Made by a program: the position numbers and the translations under genes. Of a stretch of 64,000 nucleotides of DNA, positions 26,764 to 35,722 are shown in pieces. The first letter of the stretch is position 1. Every line of letters starts with the position of its first letter. The stretch is from an uncultured Aquimarina sp. GTDB lineage: Bacteria; Bacteroidota; Bacteroidia; Flavobacteriales; Flavobacteriaceae. The notes below the pieces were generated by a model that was given only the letters and a program-made list of their open reading frames with translations, was not told the origin of the DNA and did no database searches. The stretch lies in the NCBI GenBank assembly GCA_947500545.1, contig CANMSO010000003.1, forward strand, positions 434,001-498,000, read 5' to 3'.

Positions 26764-27276
26764 TTATATATTTTTAATAATTACCCTCATTTTTTTTAAT
26801 GCATTATGCATTCGTTTTTCTACTGCTTTAACAGAAATATCAAGCATTTCGGCAATTTCATTATATGTTTTTTTATCAATTCTGTTTAATAAAAATACTT
26901 CTCGCTGACCTTCGGGAAGTTCGGCAATTGCATTCTGAAGTTTATCCAGAAACTCCTTTTCTTCCATTACAAAATCCGGAGATTCAACATTTTTATTACT
27001 ACGAGGTATTTTAGAATATTCTAGTCTTACTTTTTGTCGAGCGACTTGATTTAAGAACAAATTATTGGCTACGGTGCACAAAAAACCTTTTGCTTTTTCA
27101 AAAATTACCTTCTTACAATTATGCCAAAGTTTTATGAAAGCTTCCTGCATAACATCTTCTGCTTGATCTCTATCACCACATTTATAGTAAATAAAATTTC
27201 GAACAGCCTCTGCATGTGATTCAAATATATCAGTAAAAACAGGTTGTTCACAAACAGATTTTTTGGGTTGCTCCAT
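26764..27276 (-). CDS. ECF RNA polymerase sigma factor (FecI type)
   Basis: 170 residues from the ATG at 27276 (MEQPKKSVCEQ); an in-frame ATG at 27324 would add 16 residues and nearly abut the divergent gene. Region 2 (FIYYKCGDRDQAEDVMQEAFIKLWHN) and region 4 (LPEGQREVFLLNRIDKKTYNEIAEMLDISVKAVEKRMHNAL) are both clear. It is the first gene of the sigma/FecR/TonB-receptor operon. Confidence 0.93.
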   Translation of the reverse strand: MEQPKKSVCEQPVFTDIFESHAEAVRNFIYYKCGDRDQAEDVMQEAFIKLWHNCKKVIFEKAKGFLCTVANNLFLNQVARQKVRLEYSKIPRSNKNVESPDFVMEEKEFLDKLQNAIAELPEGQREVFLLNRIDKKTYNEIAEMLDISVKAVEKRMHNALKKMRVIIKNI

Positions 27277-27351
27277 ATAAAAAGAAAATTTTTTCGAATT
27301 CTGGTAGGGTGAATTTAATCTCACCTGTTATTAACCCAAAAATAACTGATT

Positions 27352-28923
27352 ATGAATTCGAAAGCAAATCTTAGAACTGCGTTGATTTTAATCACTGTAA
27401 TCGCTCTGGTTTCTGTAGGGCTCAAAGTGAAACCAATTCTTAAGAATTATGATGATTTTAATCCTCAAATAGCATACAAGGTAAACTACAATTACTTTTT
27501 TAAATCAAAAGATAACAGTAGTACGGTGGTAAAAACTTTTATTCCTAAGAGTAATTCTAGACAAAGGATCTCTTCAGAACAAATCAAGAATGACAGCACT
27601 TTATTATTTGCAAAGAAAATTACCAAAAACGGAAATGTTAGAGGAATATGGGGAACAGATAGCCGTAAAACCTACCATACCGTAAACTATGAATTCATTT
27701 TCGAAGGTAAAGATAGAGTATACACCATTCCTAAGCAGTTTAATTCGGTGTCAGAAAAGTATGATCGATATCTGGCACCAACAAATAATATCCAATCTGA
27801 TCATATAAAGATTAGTGATCTAGCGACTCGATTGGGACAAAATACTCAAAATGATAATGAGGTCATAAAAAACATCTTTGATCATGTGTATAGTATTCCG
27901 TCTGCTCCAATTATAACGCTAACAGATGCATTAACTGCAATAGAGCAAAATAGAGCTTCTTGTAACGGTAAAAGCAGGTTATTTGTTGCGATTTGCAGAA
28001 ACTTAGGCTATCCCGCAAGAATTAAAGGAGGAATTATTGTAGAAAACACAAACAAAAGAACCTCGCATGTATGGGCAGAAGTGCTAATTAATCAAACCTG
28101 GATCCCCTTTGATGCATTAAATAATCATTATGCATCTATACCGGCAAATTACTTAGAAATTTATGAAGGTGATGAGTTCTTAATCACACATACTCCAGAT
28201 ATTCAGTTTGATTATACGTATCAAATTAATGAGGTAAATCATATTTCTTTCTTAAAAATGAATTCTGAAGAAATTAGTGAACTATCCAGTATTTCGCTTT
28301 GGAGTATTGTAGAAGCGGGTATTATGCCAAAAAATGCCCTCAATTTATTATTGTTGCTGCCTATTGGAGGTTTACTGGTCGCTTTTTTAAGAAATGTGGT
28401 TGGAGTAAAAACATTTGGTGTATTTCTTCCGGTGCTGATCGCATTTTCATTATTACATATAGGTTTTATCTCGGGAATGATATTGTTTGTAACCTTAATT
28501 CTATTAGTAGGATTAATATCATATCCTTTTGATAAAATAGGGTTGTTATACACACCAAAACTGGTCATCTCTTTGACTATTATGGTAGGGCTAATGATCA
28601 TAGCAACCATGGTGGGTATACGATACAATATTGCATGGTTAACAACACTTACTTTTTTCCCTACCATTATTCTTACTATAGCAGCAGAGCGTTTCTCTAG
28701 GGCAACAGTAGAAGATGGATATAAAATGGCAATAGATAAATTATTTCAAACATTATTAGCGACTGCAATCTGTTATGCTTTGTTATCATGGTCATGGTTA
28801 CCATCAATCCTCATTATTTTCCCAGAATGTATCCTCTTGATTATTACTTGTGCAATGTTGCTAGGAAGATATATCGGTATACGCTGGGTTGAGTTTTATC
28901 GTTTCAAACCTCTTTTTAACTAA
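27352..28923 (+). CDS. Transglutaminase-like domain fused to a seven-helix membrane domain
   Basis: 523 residues. One helix at about 10-28, a periplasmic transglutaminase-like domain at about 130-270, then about seven helices at 330-515. The layout fits the family described as an inactive transglutaminase fused to seven transmembrane helices. Here a full Cys-His-Asp triad seems present: C204 (RASCNGKSRLFVAICRNLGY), H239 (SHVWAEVL) and D254 (WIPFDALN). It heads an operon with an ATP-grasp ligase and an outer-membrane barrel. Family context (amidoligase plus transglutaminase-7TM) suggests making or processing a peptide or amide modification across the inner membrane; the product is unknown. Confidence 0.88.
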   Translation: MNSKANLRTALILITVIALVSVGLKVKPILKNYDDFNPQIAYKVNYNYFFKSKDNSSTVVKTFIPKSNSRQRISSEQIKNDSTLLFAKKITKNGNVRGIWGTDSRKTYHTVNYEFIFEGKDRVYTIPKQFNSVSEKYDRYLAPTNNIQSDHIKISDLATRLGQNTQNDNEVIKNIFDHVYSIPSAPIITLTDALTAIEQNRASCNGKSRLFVAICRNLGYPARIKGGIIVENTNKRTSHVWAEVLINQTWIPFDALNNHYASIPANYLEIYEGDEFLITHTPDIQFDYTYQINEVNHISFLKMNSEEISELSSISLWSIVEAGIMPKNALNLLLLLPIGGLLVAFLRNVVGVKTFGVFLPVLIAFSLLHIGFISGMILFVTLILLVGLISYPFDKIGLLYTPKLVISLTIMVGLMIIATMVGIRYNIAWLTTLTFFPTIILTIAAERFSRATVEDGYKMAIDKLFQTLLATAICYALLSWSWLPSILIIFPECILLIITCAMLLGRYIGIRWVEFYRFKPLFN

Positions 28924-28947
28924 TCATTCATCAAACAATATCTAACT

Positions 28948-29829
28948 ATGTTTTCAACAATCTCACATATGAAGTCACGAAAAGAGTCTAAGGTTATTGG
29001 CTTAAATGAAAGAAATATAAAGCTTATATATCCAAATAACCCAAAGAAACATTACCCTTTGGCGGATGATAAAGTGCTTACCAAAGAAATCTTACATCAA
29101 TACGATATCCCATGTGCAGAAACATATGCCGTAATAGAATATAACAGTGATATTAAAAAAGCCTGGGCATATTGTAAAAAATATAATACCATGGCCATAA
29201 AACCAGCCAATGGATGTGGTGGTGGTGGAATTAAAATCATAAGAAAGGATCTGGATAATAATTGGACCACTAGCGGCAAGGTGATATCTGAGCGCGAGAT
29301 TTTTCAACATATGGCTGCTACCATAATGGGGTTTTTCTCCTTAGGTTCACATGATCGGGTTTTGATTGAAGAATGTATAGAACCGCATCCTTTTTTTCAT
29401 GAAATATATCCCCAGGGAGTACCAGATTTTAGGATTATAACATTAGACAAAAAACCACTCATGGGAATGCTAAGAATGCCAACAGATCGGTCAGATGGCA
29501 AAGCAAACCTTCACCAAAAAGGAGTAGGTATTGGGGTGAATATGGAAAAAGGAACACTTACCCAGGTATATGACGGAAAACTATACTACGACCATCATCC
29601 AGACAGCAAATTTGTAGTTAAAGATGTGCCTATACCGTATTGGGAAGAAATTCTTGAAATATCTGTAGCTACGGCAAAAGCTTTTCCCCTGAACTATCTG
29701 GGAATAGATATCGTAATTGATAAAATCAAGGGCCCACAAATTATGGAAATCAATGTGCGTCCTGGGTTAGGAATACAACTAGTAAATAAAGAAGGATTAA
29801 AAAACTCTATTCTAAAAACAAATAGATAA
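28948..29829 (+). CDS. RimK-like ATP-grasp ligase (alpha-L-glutamate ligase homologue)
   Basis: A 293-residue cytoplasmic enzyme with ATP-grasp hallmarks: ATP loop KPANGCGGGGIKII (about 86-99), DFRIITL, and the metal/ATP end MEINVRPGLGIQLVN. This fits the RimK-related E-ligase subgroup that typically neighbours a transglutaminase-7TM gene. Such enzymes form amide bonds between a carboxylate and an amino group. The acceptor is unknown. 24 bp after the membrane gene and 17 bp before the barrel gene, so one transcript. Confidence 0.88.
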   Translation: MFSTISHMKSRKESKVIGLNERNIKLIYPNNPKKHYPLADDKVLTKEILHQYDIPCAETYAVIEYNSDIKKAWAYCKKYNTMAIKPANGCGGGGIKIIRKDLDNNWTTSGKVISEREIFQHMAATIMGFFSLGSHDRVLIEECIEPHPFFHEIYPQGVPDFRIITLDKKPLMGMLRMPTDRSDGKANLHQKGVGIGVNMEKGTLTQVYDGKLYYDHHPDSKFVVKDVPIPYWEEILEISVATAKAFPLNYLGIDIVIDKIKGPQIMEINVRPGLGIQLVNKEGLKNSILKTNR

Positions 29830-29846
29830 GAAGATAAGATACAGCT

Positions 29847-30983
29847 ATGCAAATAAGAAAAATAAGTATTGGAATTACAATAATGTTACTAAGTGGTTTA
29901 ACGTTTTCACAAAGTAAACATACGTTAGATCTTGAATCACAAGCAGGATATGAATATAATTATTTTAGAAGCCCTACAGAAATACGCAGTGAGGGTGTTT
30001 TGTTAACAGAAAATGATTTGATATCCAGCAGTATATACCAGGATATAGACGTTAAATACAGGTATCGTTCTAAATGGAATAAGAAAAACAGATTTCGATT
30101 ATTACTGAATCCTTTTTCTAGGATATTTTATGAAAACTTTGATGATAGTTACTGGAGCATAAATGCCTTGGCAAAATATGACCACAAGTTTAGTAAGAAG
30201 TTTTCTTTTTTATCCGAACTAAGATTTAAAAGAATGAATAGAGAAGGGTTAGGAGGAGATCAGGATGTATTAATTAACCCACTTGGATATACAAACTACG
30301 GGGCTACGGCCGGGATTGAATTTGTACCATTCGATAATAATGCAACAACTGTAGAAGGGTTTTATAATCTCAAGAATTTTGATGCCTTTGGGGTGAGAGA
30401 TTTACAGTTTGATGAGTTTGGGGCACAATTCTCTAGTGTTCAGACGTTCGAAGTAAATCGATTAGAACACAAACTAGGGGTAAACGGATATGTGAAAAAA
30501 CGACTATACGATACATTTAATGCGAGTGAAATTGATACAGACGGGGAGCGAGATTGGGATTATGTAAAAGGAAGTTTGTTTTACGAATTACCATTTAGTG
30601 ATACATTCAAGATACGACCTAATTTTATGTATTATGCTAGGATTGATAATTCGACAGGACGATCAGGATTTAATCAGTATGGCCCGGGTGTTATTATGGC
30701 TTATAAAAGTAAAACTATAAAAGTACGGTCATCACTTTCATTCATTACAAGAAATTATAAAGAGATCGAAGCAAGAGATACAGAGGATTTAATAGGAGAG
30801 AAACTTAAATATGAGTATGCGAATTTTCAAATAAATGCGTCTCATAAAATAGGAAATGGATTTTCATTAACGGGCACAGTATATTCAAGAGTACGAAATA
30901 CTAATTATACAGATATAGATGCCCGTTCTTTTAGAAACTATAGAAATCAATACGCAGGGATTGGCGTATTGTGGGAGTTCTAA
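29847..30983 (+). CDS. Predicted outer-membrane beta-barrel protein
   Basis: 378 residues. Signal peptide (RKISIGITIMLLSGLTFSQ), then alternating hydrophobic/polar strands rich in Tyr, Phe and Arg throughout, ending in an aromatic residue (YAGIGVLWEF), the usual barrel C-terminus. I do not recognise a named family. As the third gene of the transglutaminase/ATP-grasp operon it may be the surface or outer-membrane partner. A strong terminator follows at 31014. Confidence 0.78.
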   Translation: MQIRKISIGITIMLLSGLTFSQSKHTLDLESQAGYEYNYFRSPTEIRSEGVLLTENDLISSSIYQDIDVKYRYRSKWNKKNRFRLLLNPFSRIFYENFDDSYWSINALAKYDHKFSKKFSFLSELRFKRMNREGLGGDQDVLINPLGYTNYGATAGIEFVPFDNNATTVEGFYNLKNFDAFGVRDLQFDEFGAQFSSVQTFEVNRLEHKLGVNGYVKKRLYDTFNASEIDTDGERDWDYVKGSLFYELPFSDTFKIRPNFMYYARIDNSTGRSGFNQYGPGVIMAYKSKTIKVRSSLSFITRNYKEIEARDTEDLIGEKLKYEYANFQINASHKIGNGFSLTGTVYSRVRNTNYTDIDARSFRNYRNQYAGIGVLWEF

Positions 30984-31013
30984 GATTTCTCCCAAAATGG
31001 TGGTTATTTTTTT

Positions 31014-31047
31014 GTTAAGCGTTACTTTTGTAGCGCTTAACTTTTTT
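31014..31047 (+). terminator. Terminator after transglutaminase/ATP-grasp operon
   Basis: 12 bp stem GTTAAGCGTTAC / GTAGCGCTTAAC (one G-T pair), TTTT loop, followed by T6. The loop region also reads TACTTTTG, a TAnnTTTG -7 match for the next gene, without a -33 partner. Confidence 0.9.
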
Positions 31048-31084
31048 AATCAAAATAGGATTTTGATATACATAAAACATAACT

Positions 31085-31441
31085 ATGGCCAGAGATGAAC
31101 AATTGAAAGAACGCTGGGAGATACTGGTAAAAAAACTTTCAGATCAGTTTGCAGAAGGAGAAGATCTTGATCTTGATGCGATTATATACCTAATAGGAGT
31201 ACAAGAATTGGGGCAGATACACCGTAAATTTAAAAAAGACGAAAAACTAGATTTGATGCATATTGCTATATGCCGACTTCTAGAACCTTATGGATATTAT
31301 GAGTTTGATTTCTATGATGATGATGGTTGGCCTCATTATAAGGTAAAAGAACAATTGCCTACTCTAAAGGCAGGAGAACAATCGGTCTTAATGAAAGAAG
31401 CCATTGTAAGTTATTTTTTGACAAGTGAGTATATCCTATAA
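31085..31441 (+). CDS. Conserved hypothetical protein, 118 residues
   Basis: A soluble, acidic, largely helical protein (DLDLDAIIYLIGVQELGQIHRKFKKDEKLDLMHIAICRLLEPYGYYEFDFYDDDGWPHYK). No signal peptide or known motif. This type of small protein before pheS looks familiar from flavobacterial genomes, but I cannot name a function. Confidence 0.75.
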   Translation: MARDEQLKERWEILVKKLSDQFAEGEDLDLDAIIYLIGVQELGQIHRKFKKDEKLDLMHIAICRLLEPYGYYEFDFYDDDGWPHYKVKEQLPTLKAGEQSVLMKEAIVSYFLTSEYIL

Positions 31442-31482
31442 AACAACTTCAGTAATTACGGACTCGATTTATTGAAATTACG

Positions 31483-31490
31483 TAAATTTG
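31483..31490 (+). promoter_or_regulatory. -7 box of pheS
   Basis: TAAATTTG fits TAnnTTTG, 22 bp before the pheS ATG. No TTG at the ideal -33 spacing. Confidence 0.4.
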
Positions 31491-31512
31491 CCGTTCTATT
31501 AAGAAAATAGTG

Positions 31513-32532
31513 ATGATTGAGAAGATTAAAGAGTATATAGCAGAAGTTGACTCCTTCAAGGCAAAAACCAAAGAAGATGTAGAGGCGTTCAGAATTAAAT
31601 TTTCTGGTAAAAAAGGATTGATTAATGATTTTTTTGCCGAGTTTAGAAATGTAGCCAATGATCAAAAAAAGGAGTTTGGACAAGCTATTAATGCGCTCAA
31701 GGTAGCAGCAGAAGAAAAGGTAAAGTCCCTAAAAGAAGAGTTAGAGTCTAAAGAGGAAGATGCAGGAAAGTATGGAGACCTTACTCGTCCATCAGAACCT
31801 ATTGCATTAGGATCACGTCACCCAATTTCGCTAGTAAAAAATCAAATCATAGACATCTTTTCTCGCATTGGATTTAATGTTAGTGAAGGTCCAGAGATTG
31901 AGGATGACTGGCATAATTTTACGGCGCTTAATTTGCCAGAATATCATCCTGCCAGAGATATGCAGGACACGTTCTTTGTTCAAACAAATCCAGATGTTTT
32001 ATTGCGTACACATACCTCATCGGTACAAGTACGATATATGGAAAATAACCAACCACCGATTAGAACAATTTCTCCAGGAAGAGTGTATCGTAATGAAGCA
32101 ATTTCTGGAAGGTCGCATTGTTTTTTCCACCAAGTAGAAGGATTGTATATAGATAAGGATGTTTCATTTGCTGATCTAAAGCAAACATTACAGTATTTTA
32201 CTACAGAGATGTTTGGTAAGTCAAAGATTAGATTGAGACCATCATATTTTCCGTTTACAGAACCAAGTGCAGAAGTAGATGTATATTGGGGATTAGAAAC
32301 GGAAACCGACTATAAAATGACCAAAGGAACTGGTTGGTTAGAAATTATGGGTTGCGGAATGGTGGATCCAAATGTACTTAAGAACTGTAACATCGACCCA
32401 GAAGAATATAGCGGTTTTGCTTTTGGAATGGGAATAGATCGTATTGCTCTTTTATTGTATGGCATCTCTGATATACGCATGTTAAGTGAAAATGATGTAC
32501 GTTTCTTAGAGCAGTTCAAGTCTACACTGTAA
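31513..32532 (+). CDS. pheS: Phenylalanine--tRNA ligase alpha subunit
   Basis: 339 residues from the ATG at 31513; a GTG one codon upstream is the alternative. The N-terminal coiled coil (about 1-85) binds tRNA. The class II core follows, with motif 1 around HPISLVKNQIIDIFSRIGF, motif 2 (RVYRNEAISGRSHCFFHQVEG) and motif 3 (FAFGMGIDRIALLLYGI). It charges tRNA-Phe as an alpha2-beta2 enzyme; pheT is not in the window. Confidence 0.97.
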   Translation: MIEKIKEYIAEVDSFKAKTKEDVEAFRIKFSGKKGLINDFFAEFRNVANDQKKEFGQAINALKVAAEEKVKSLKEELESKEEDAGKYGDLTRPSEPIALGSRHPISLVKNQIIDIFSRIGFNVSEGPEIEDDWHNFTALNLPEYHPARDMQDTFFVQTNPDVLLRTHTSSVQVRYMENNQPPIRTISPGRVYRNEAISGRSHCFFHQVEGLYIDKDVSFADLKQTLQYFTTEMFGKSKIRLRPSYFPFTEPSAEVDVYWGLETETDYKMTKGTGWLEIMGCGMVDPNVLKNCNIDPEEYSGFAFGMGIDRIALLLYGISDIRMLSENDVRFLEQFKSTL

Positions 32533-32555
32533 ATGATAAGTACCAAAACTGGAAG

Positions 32556-32951
32556 ATGAAAGAAGACATAGAAATACCTGTTGTAGAAGGGGTTTATGTA
32601 GCGGTAGTCCATGAGTGGAATGAAGAGTTTTTAGCCAAGGACTGGAATTCTTATATTATTAATGATCAGGATGTTGCTATAGAAATGGTTTTGGTTGTTA
32701 CAAAAGGATACGACGAAGATCGAAAAACTTCACTTTTACGTCATGGTATTGGAACATTAGAACCTAAATCATTTGCAAAAATCGAAATGCTTCAGGAAGA
32801 GTTATTGGGTATGAATAATGAGTTTGCGGTTACTTTTTTTGCTAACAGCAAATTATATGAAAAGAAATACGTGTTCAGAAAACATACGATTAACGAAAAT
32901 GCATTTCGAGAACTGCCCGTCATGAACACCAGAGGAGTTTTAGTGCAATAA
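32556..32951 (+). CDS. Conserved hypothetical protein, 131 residues
   Basis: A soluble protein with mixed alpha/beta pattern, beginning IEIPVVEGVYVAVVHEWNEE and containing LVVTKGYDEDRKTSLLRHGIG. No motif that I can assign. It sits 23 bp after pheS and is probably co-transcribed. An inverted repeat follows at 32963. Confidence 0.72.
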   Translation: MKEDIEIPVVEGVYVAVVHEWNEEFLAKDWNSYIINDQDVAIEMVLVVTKGYDEDRKTSLLRHGIGTLEPKSFAKIEMLQEELLGMNNEFAVTFFANSKLYEKKYVFRKHTINENAFRELPVMNTRGVLVQ

Positions 32952-32962
32952 CAAAGATAAAT

Positions 32963-33004
32963 TTCTCCCAAAACCGAAATGCTTTAGTTGCGGTTCTGGG
33001 AGAA
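32963..33004. terminator. Inverted repeat between convergent genes, probable bidirectional terminator
   Basis: TTCTCCCA...AACCG pairs with CGGTT...TGGGAGAA (13 pairs, one mismatch, 14-base loop). It lies between the pheS-side gene and the blaR1 homologue. The U-tract is weak. Confidence 0.6.
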
Positions 33005-33021
33005 TAATTTAGTATCAAGTA

Positions 33022-34467
33022 CTATTCTTTTATTTCAAATACTATGGGTAAAGAGAAAAGTACACCAACATCTACACCATCTTGTTGTCCAGGGATCATT
33101 TTTGGTAGCGATTTTACTACTCGTATTGCTTCTTCTTCTAATGCCTTATGAGGGCCTCTTGCTTGTACACTACCAATCTTACCAGTATTGTCGATTTTGA
33201 AACGGACATAAATTTTCTGTTTTCCGCTTAGGTTGTGTTTATCTGCAATAGCTACATTAAATTCTTTTAGAACCGCTTGCTGAATATTGTTCATAAAACA
33301 CTTTTTGGTTTCTTCTAATGATTGGTTTTCGCAACCTGGATATACTGGTACTTTTTCTATCTTACTAAAAGGCAAGCCTTCAGGATTTCGATTCTCTTTA
33401 TGAATTGGGTTAGAAATATCATTACTCACTAAAAACGCTAAAACTTTCAAAGCTTTTTCTTCTTCGGGCGTTACATTTCCTTGTATTTCGATTTGGTGTT
33501 TTACAGCTTCGATTTTTTGTATTAAGGGACTTTTTCCTGTGGCTAGATCTTTTGAAGAAGGTCCATTTTGGGCTTCAATTTCCTGAGTACAGGATGTATA
33601 TACCAGCATAATACTCACTACAGGAACTAATAATAAATACTTTAATTGAAAAATTTTCTTCGATTTTGATTTTCGTAACATAACTATTCGATTTTTGATT
33701 AATGAATGATTAAAAAATGTATTGATGAATGATATTTTATCGGTCTGGAAAATTTGTGATAACAAATCCTGATAATACTCTTTTTTATTTACTTCGGCTA
33801 TAGCTTTGGCATCTGCAATGTACTCCTGTAGCATAGCAATTCTTTTTTGATATACGTATACCAAAGGGTTAAACCACATGGTAATGCGAAGTAGCTCAAA
33901 AAAGATTAGATCCAAAGAATGATACTCTTTTACATGAACTTTCTCATGCAATAGAATGTTTGTTTTTTTAGTTTCAGAAAGTGTTGCTCCCAAAAATATG
34001 GTATTAAAAAAAGAGAAAGCGGCATTGGTATTGGGTAACGAAACGAGATTAAAATTGTGTACTCTGGTTTTGGTTCCGGTTCGCTTTAATTTTATTATAG
34101 TAAAGATCTTATAAACAAAAAGCAAAGCGCTAATTACCACTCCCAAATACCATGAATATTGCCATACTACCGGTACTGTAAGAAAAGTAAAGAAAGATTG
34201 CGATGATCCCAAAACAATTTCAGGAAGTAGTATTTCCTTGGTGGTGTTACCACTTATTAGTAATTCGGGTAATTGGATGATATACTCTTCAGGAATATTT
34301 TCTTGTATTGCATTAATTTTTATGAATGGAAGAATGAAACTTAGAACAGGAGTCGCTAAAAGATAAACACGATTCCAATTAAAGAACGTTTCTTTTTTTA
34401 AAAAGACATCGTATACAATTAAAAAAAGTAATTGAAAAGCTAGTATTTGTATAATATAATGTAGCAT
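33022..34467 (-). CDS. BlaR1/MecR1-type M56 membrane metallopeptidase fused to a TonB C-terminal domain
   Basis: 481 residues. Helices at about 1-22, 36-50, 98-125 and near 279-295 surround a zinc peptidase domain with HExxH (HEKVH, 174-178) and a downstream QEYIADA glutamate motif. After the last helix comes a TonB C-terminal domain (about 380-480, FNVAIADKHNLSGKQKIYVRFKIDNTGKIG). BlaR1 homologues cleave a BlaI-type repressor on signal. In Bacteroidota the penicillin sensor is often replaced, here by a TonB-like domain that could touch outer-membrane receptors. It starts 1 bp after the blaI-type gene. Confidence 0.92.
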   Translation of the reverse strand: MLHYIIQILAFQLLFLIVYDVFLKKETFFNWNRVYLLATPVLSFILPFIKINAIQENIPEEYIIQLPELLISGNTTKEILLPEIVLGSSQSFFTFLTVPVVWQYSWYLGVVISALLFVYKIFTIIKLKRTGTKTRVHNFNLVSLPNTNAAFSFFNTIFLGATLSETKKTNILLHEKVHVKEYHSLDLIFFELLRITMWFNPLVYVYQKRIAMLQEYIADAKAIAEVNKKEYYQDLLSQIFQTDKISFINTFFNHSLIKNRIVMLRKSKSKKIFQLKYLLLVPVVSIMLVYTSCTQEIEAQNGPSSKDLATGKSPLIQKIEAVKHQIEIQGNVTPEEEKALKVLAFLVSNDISNPIHKENRNPEGLPFSKIEKVPVYPGCENQSLEETKKCFMNNIQQAVLKEFNVAIADKHNLSGKQKIYVRFKIDNTGKIGSVQARGPHKALEEEAIRVVKSLPKMIPGQQDGVDVGVLFSLPIVFEIKE

Positions 34468-34468
34468 T

Positions 34469-34831
34469 TTACTCTTCTTCGTTATTAATTTCTTTCATTG
34501 CTTCTTCCATCTCACTGATACTGATATCATTTTTCTTCATAAAAAAAGATACCATACTTTTAAAAGAACCTTGAAAATATCCATCAACCAGTTTGGTAAT
34601 ACTCTGATTGCTATAATCTGTCTTTTTAACCTTAGGGATATATATATGAATTCGGCCTTCTTTGCGATATGCTACAAATCCTTTATCTTCTAATATTCTC
34701 ACAATTGTGGAAACAGTATTATAAGCGGGTTTGGGAGCCGGAAGTTTTTCGAGTATTGATACTACGCTACCTTCGTCTATTTCCCAAAGAATTTTCATAA
34801 TATCTTCTTCGGCCTTGGTAAGTTGTTTCAT
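34469..34831 (-). CDS. BlaI/MecI/CopY family transcriptional repressor
   Basis: 120 residues with the BlaI winged helix: QLTKAEEDIMKILWEIDEGSVVSILEKL and YNTVSTIVRILEDKGFVAYRKEGR (recognition region). A C-terminal dimerisation helix follows, cleaved by the M56 partner in known systems. Two palindromes upstream are its likely operators. Forms a two-gene operon with the M56-TonB gene. Confidence 0.94.
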   Translation of the reverse strand: MKQLTKAEEDIMKILWEIDEGSVVSILEKLPAPKPAYNTVSTIVRILEDKGFVAYRKEGRIHIYIPKVKKTDYSNQSITKLVDGYFQGSFKSMVSFFMKKNDISISEMEEAMKEINNEEE

Positions 34832-34847
34832 AGATATCCAATTTATT

Positions 34848-34873
34848 CCTCAAACTAGGTTTTTAGTTTGAGG
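34848..34873. promoter_or_regulatory. Proximal palindromic operator of the BlaI-type repressor gene
   Basis: CCTCAAACTA (34848-34857) and TAGTTTGAGG (34864-34873), perfect 10 bp arms with a 6-base spacer, 17 bp upstream of the repressor ATG. It shares the AAACTA/TAGTTT half-site with the larger palindrome upstream. Confidence 0.65.
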
Positions 34874-34883
34874 TTGCTAATAT

Positions 34884-34919
34884 AAACTAAATTATTAGTT
34901 CGAACTAATAATTTAGTTT
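34884..34919. promoter_or_regulatory. 36 bp perfect palindrome, distal operator of the BlaI-type repressor gene
   Basis: Each half is 18 bp; the left half reads AAACTAAATTATTAGTTC and the right half is its exact reverse complement. It is centred 70 bp upstream of the repressor start and contains the AAACTA/TAGTTT element twice. Long dyads of this kind are typical of BlaI/MecI dimer operators. Confidence 0.7.
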
Positions 34920-35023
34920 GAAATTTTGAAGAAATTGAAATTTACCAGTAGGATAGGAGGGTATTTAGGGAGCAAAGGTTTAGTTTATTAGGCTATTTTC
35001 CAGAGACTTAAGCTAAAACTCAA

Positions 35024-35524
35024 TTATTCATTAGAATACAATAGTAATTCATCATCATCATGCACTATTGTATCTACCTGTACTAATCCTATTTTTTGAA
35101 GTAAATTTCTAGATTTTGTATTTTTAGCGGTAGTTATGCCTAGTATAGGATGCAGTTTAAGAGTAGAAGTCCCGTATTCAATCGTTTTTTTTGCAGCTTC
35201 ATAAGTAAACCCTTTTCCTTCATACTCTGGCAGAATTGCGAACCCAATATCTACATGCTCTAAATAATCTCTTTTTATGAATCCACAAATCCCTATGGGC
35301 TTGTTTTCCATTTTTGAGATCATTTTATAAAGGCCATAACCATTGGTTTTGTAGCTGTAAATCAGACTCTTTTCTATGTAAATAATGGCATCTTTTTTAG
35401 ATTTTATACCACGATCACCAATAAATTGTACCCAATTAGGGCTGTTAAGAAGCTCAAAAAAGAAATCGGCATCTCCTTTATCTGCTTTACAAATAAGTAG
35501 TCTTTCTGTTTCTAGCATTGACAT
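35024..35524 (-). CDS. GNAT family N-acetyltransferase (RimJ/RimL type)
   Basis: A 166-residue protein with the RimJ/RimL-like opening LETERLLICKADKGDADFFFEL, acetyl-CoA region FAILPEYEGKGFTYEAAKKTIEYG and C-terminal ITTAKNTKSRNLLQKIGLVQV. It transfers an acetyl group to an amine of unknown identity. Two in-frame ATGs (35524, 35518) are equivalent. CAAATATA on the plus strand at 35550-35557 is a -7 match for this gene. Confidence 0.9.
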   Translation of the reverse strand: MSMLETERLLICKADKGDADFFFELLNSPNWVQFIGDRGIKSKKDAIIYIEKSLIYSYKTNGYGLYKMISKMENKPIGICGFIKRDYLEHVDIGFAILPEYEGKGFTYEAAKKTIEYGTSTLKLHPILGITTAKNTKSRNLLQKIGLVQVDTIVHDDDELLLYSNE

Positions 35525-35722
35525 ATAATCAGTTTTTTAGGAGTAATGACAAATATACAGTAACATTTTATGTGAAATCAGCGAGTTTGTCTTAGCGTAT
35601 GGAAAACATTAAAATATCGATTAAATGCTTTTTTATACGACAAAACACGCATTTTAACGTTAAATATTTGTTAACGCGAAGTATTTTTCTGATTTTTGCC
35701 AGAGTAATTGGAAATACAATAT

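Noticed and set aside
27300..27351. Possible shared operator between the ECF sigma gene and the transglutaminase operon
   Set aside because: A weak AGGGTGA/TCACCT dyad is present but the arms do not match fully and no -7 box is near; not enough to call.
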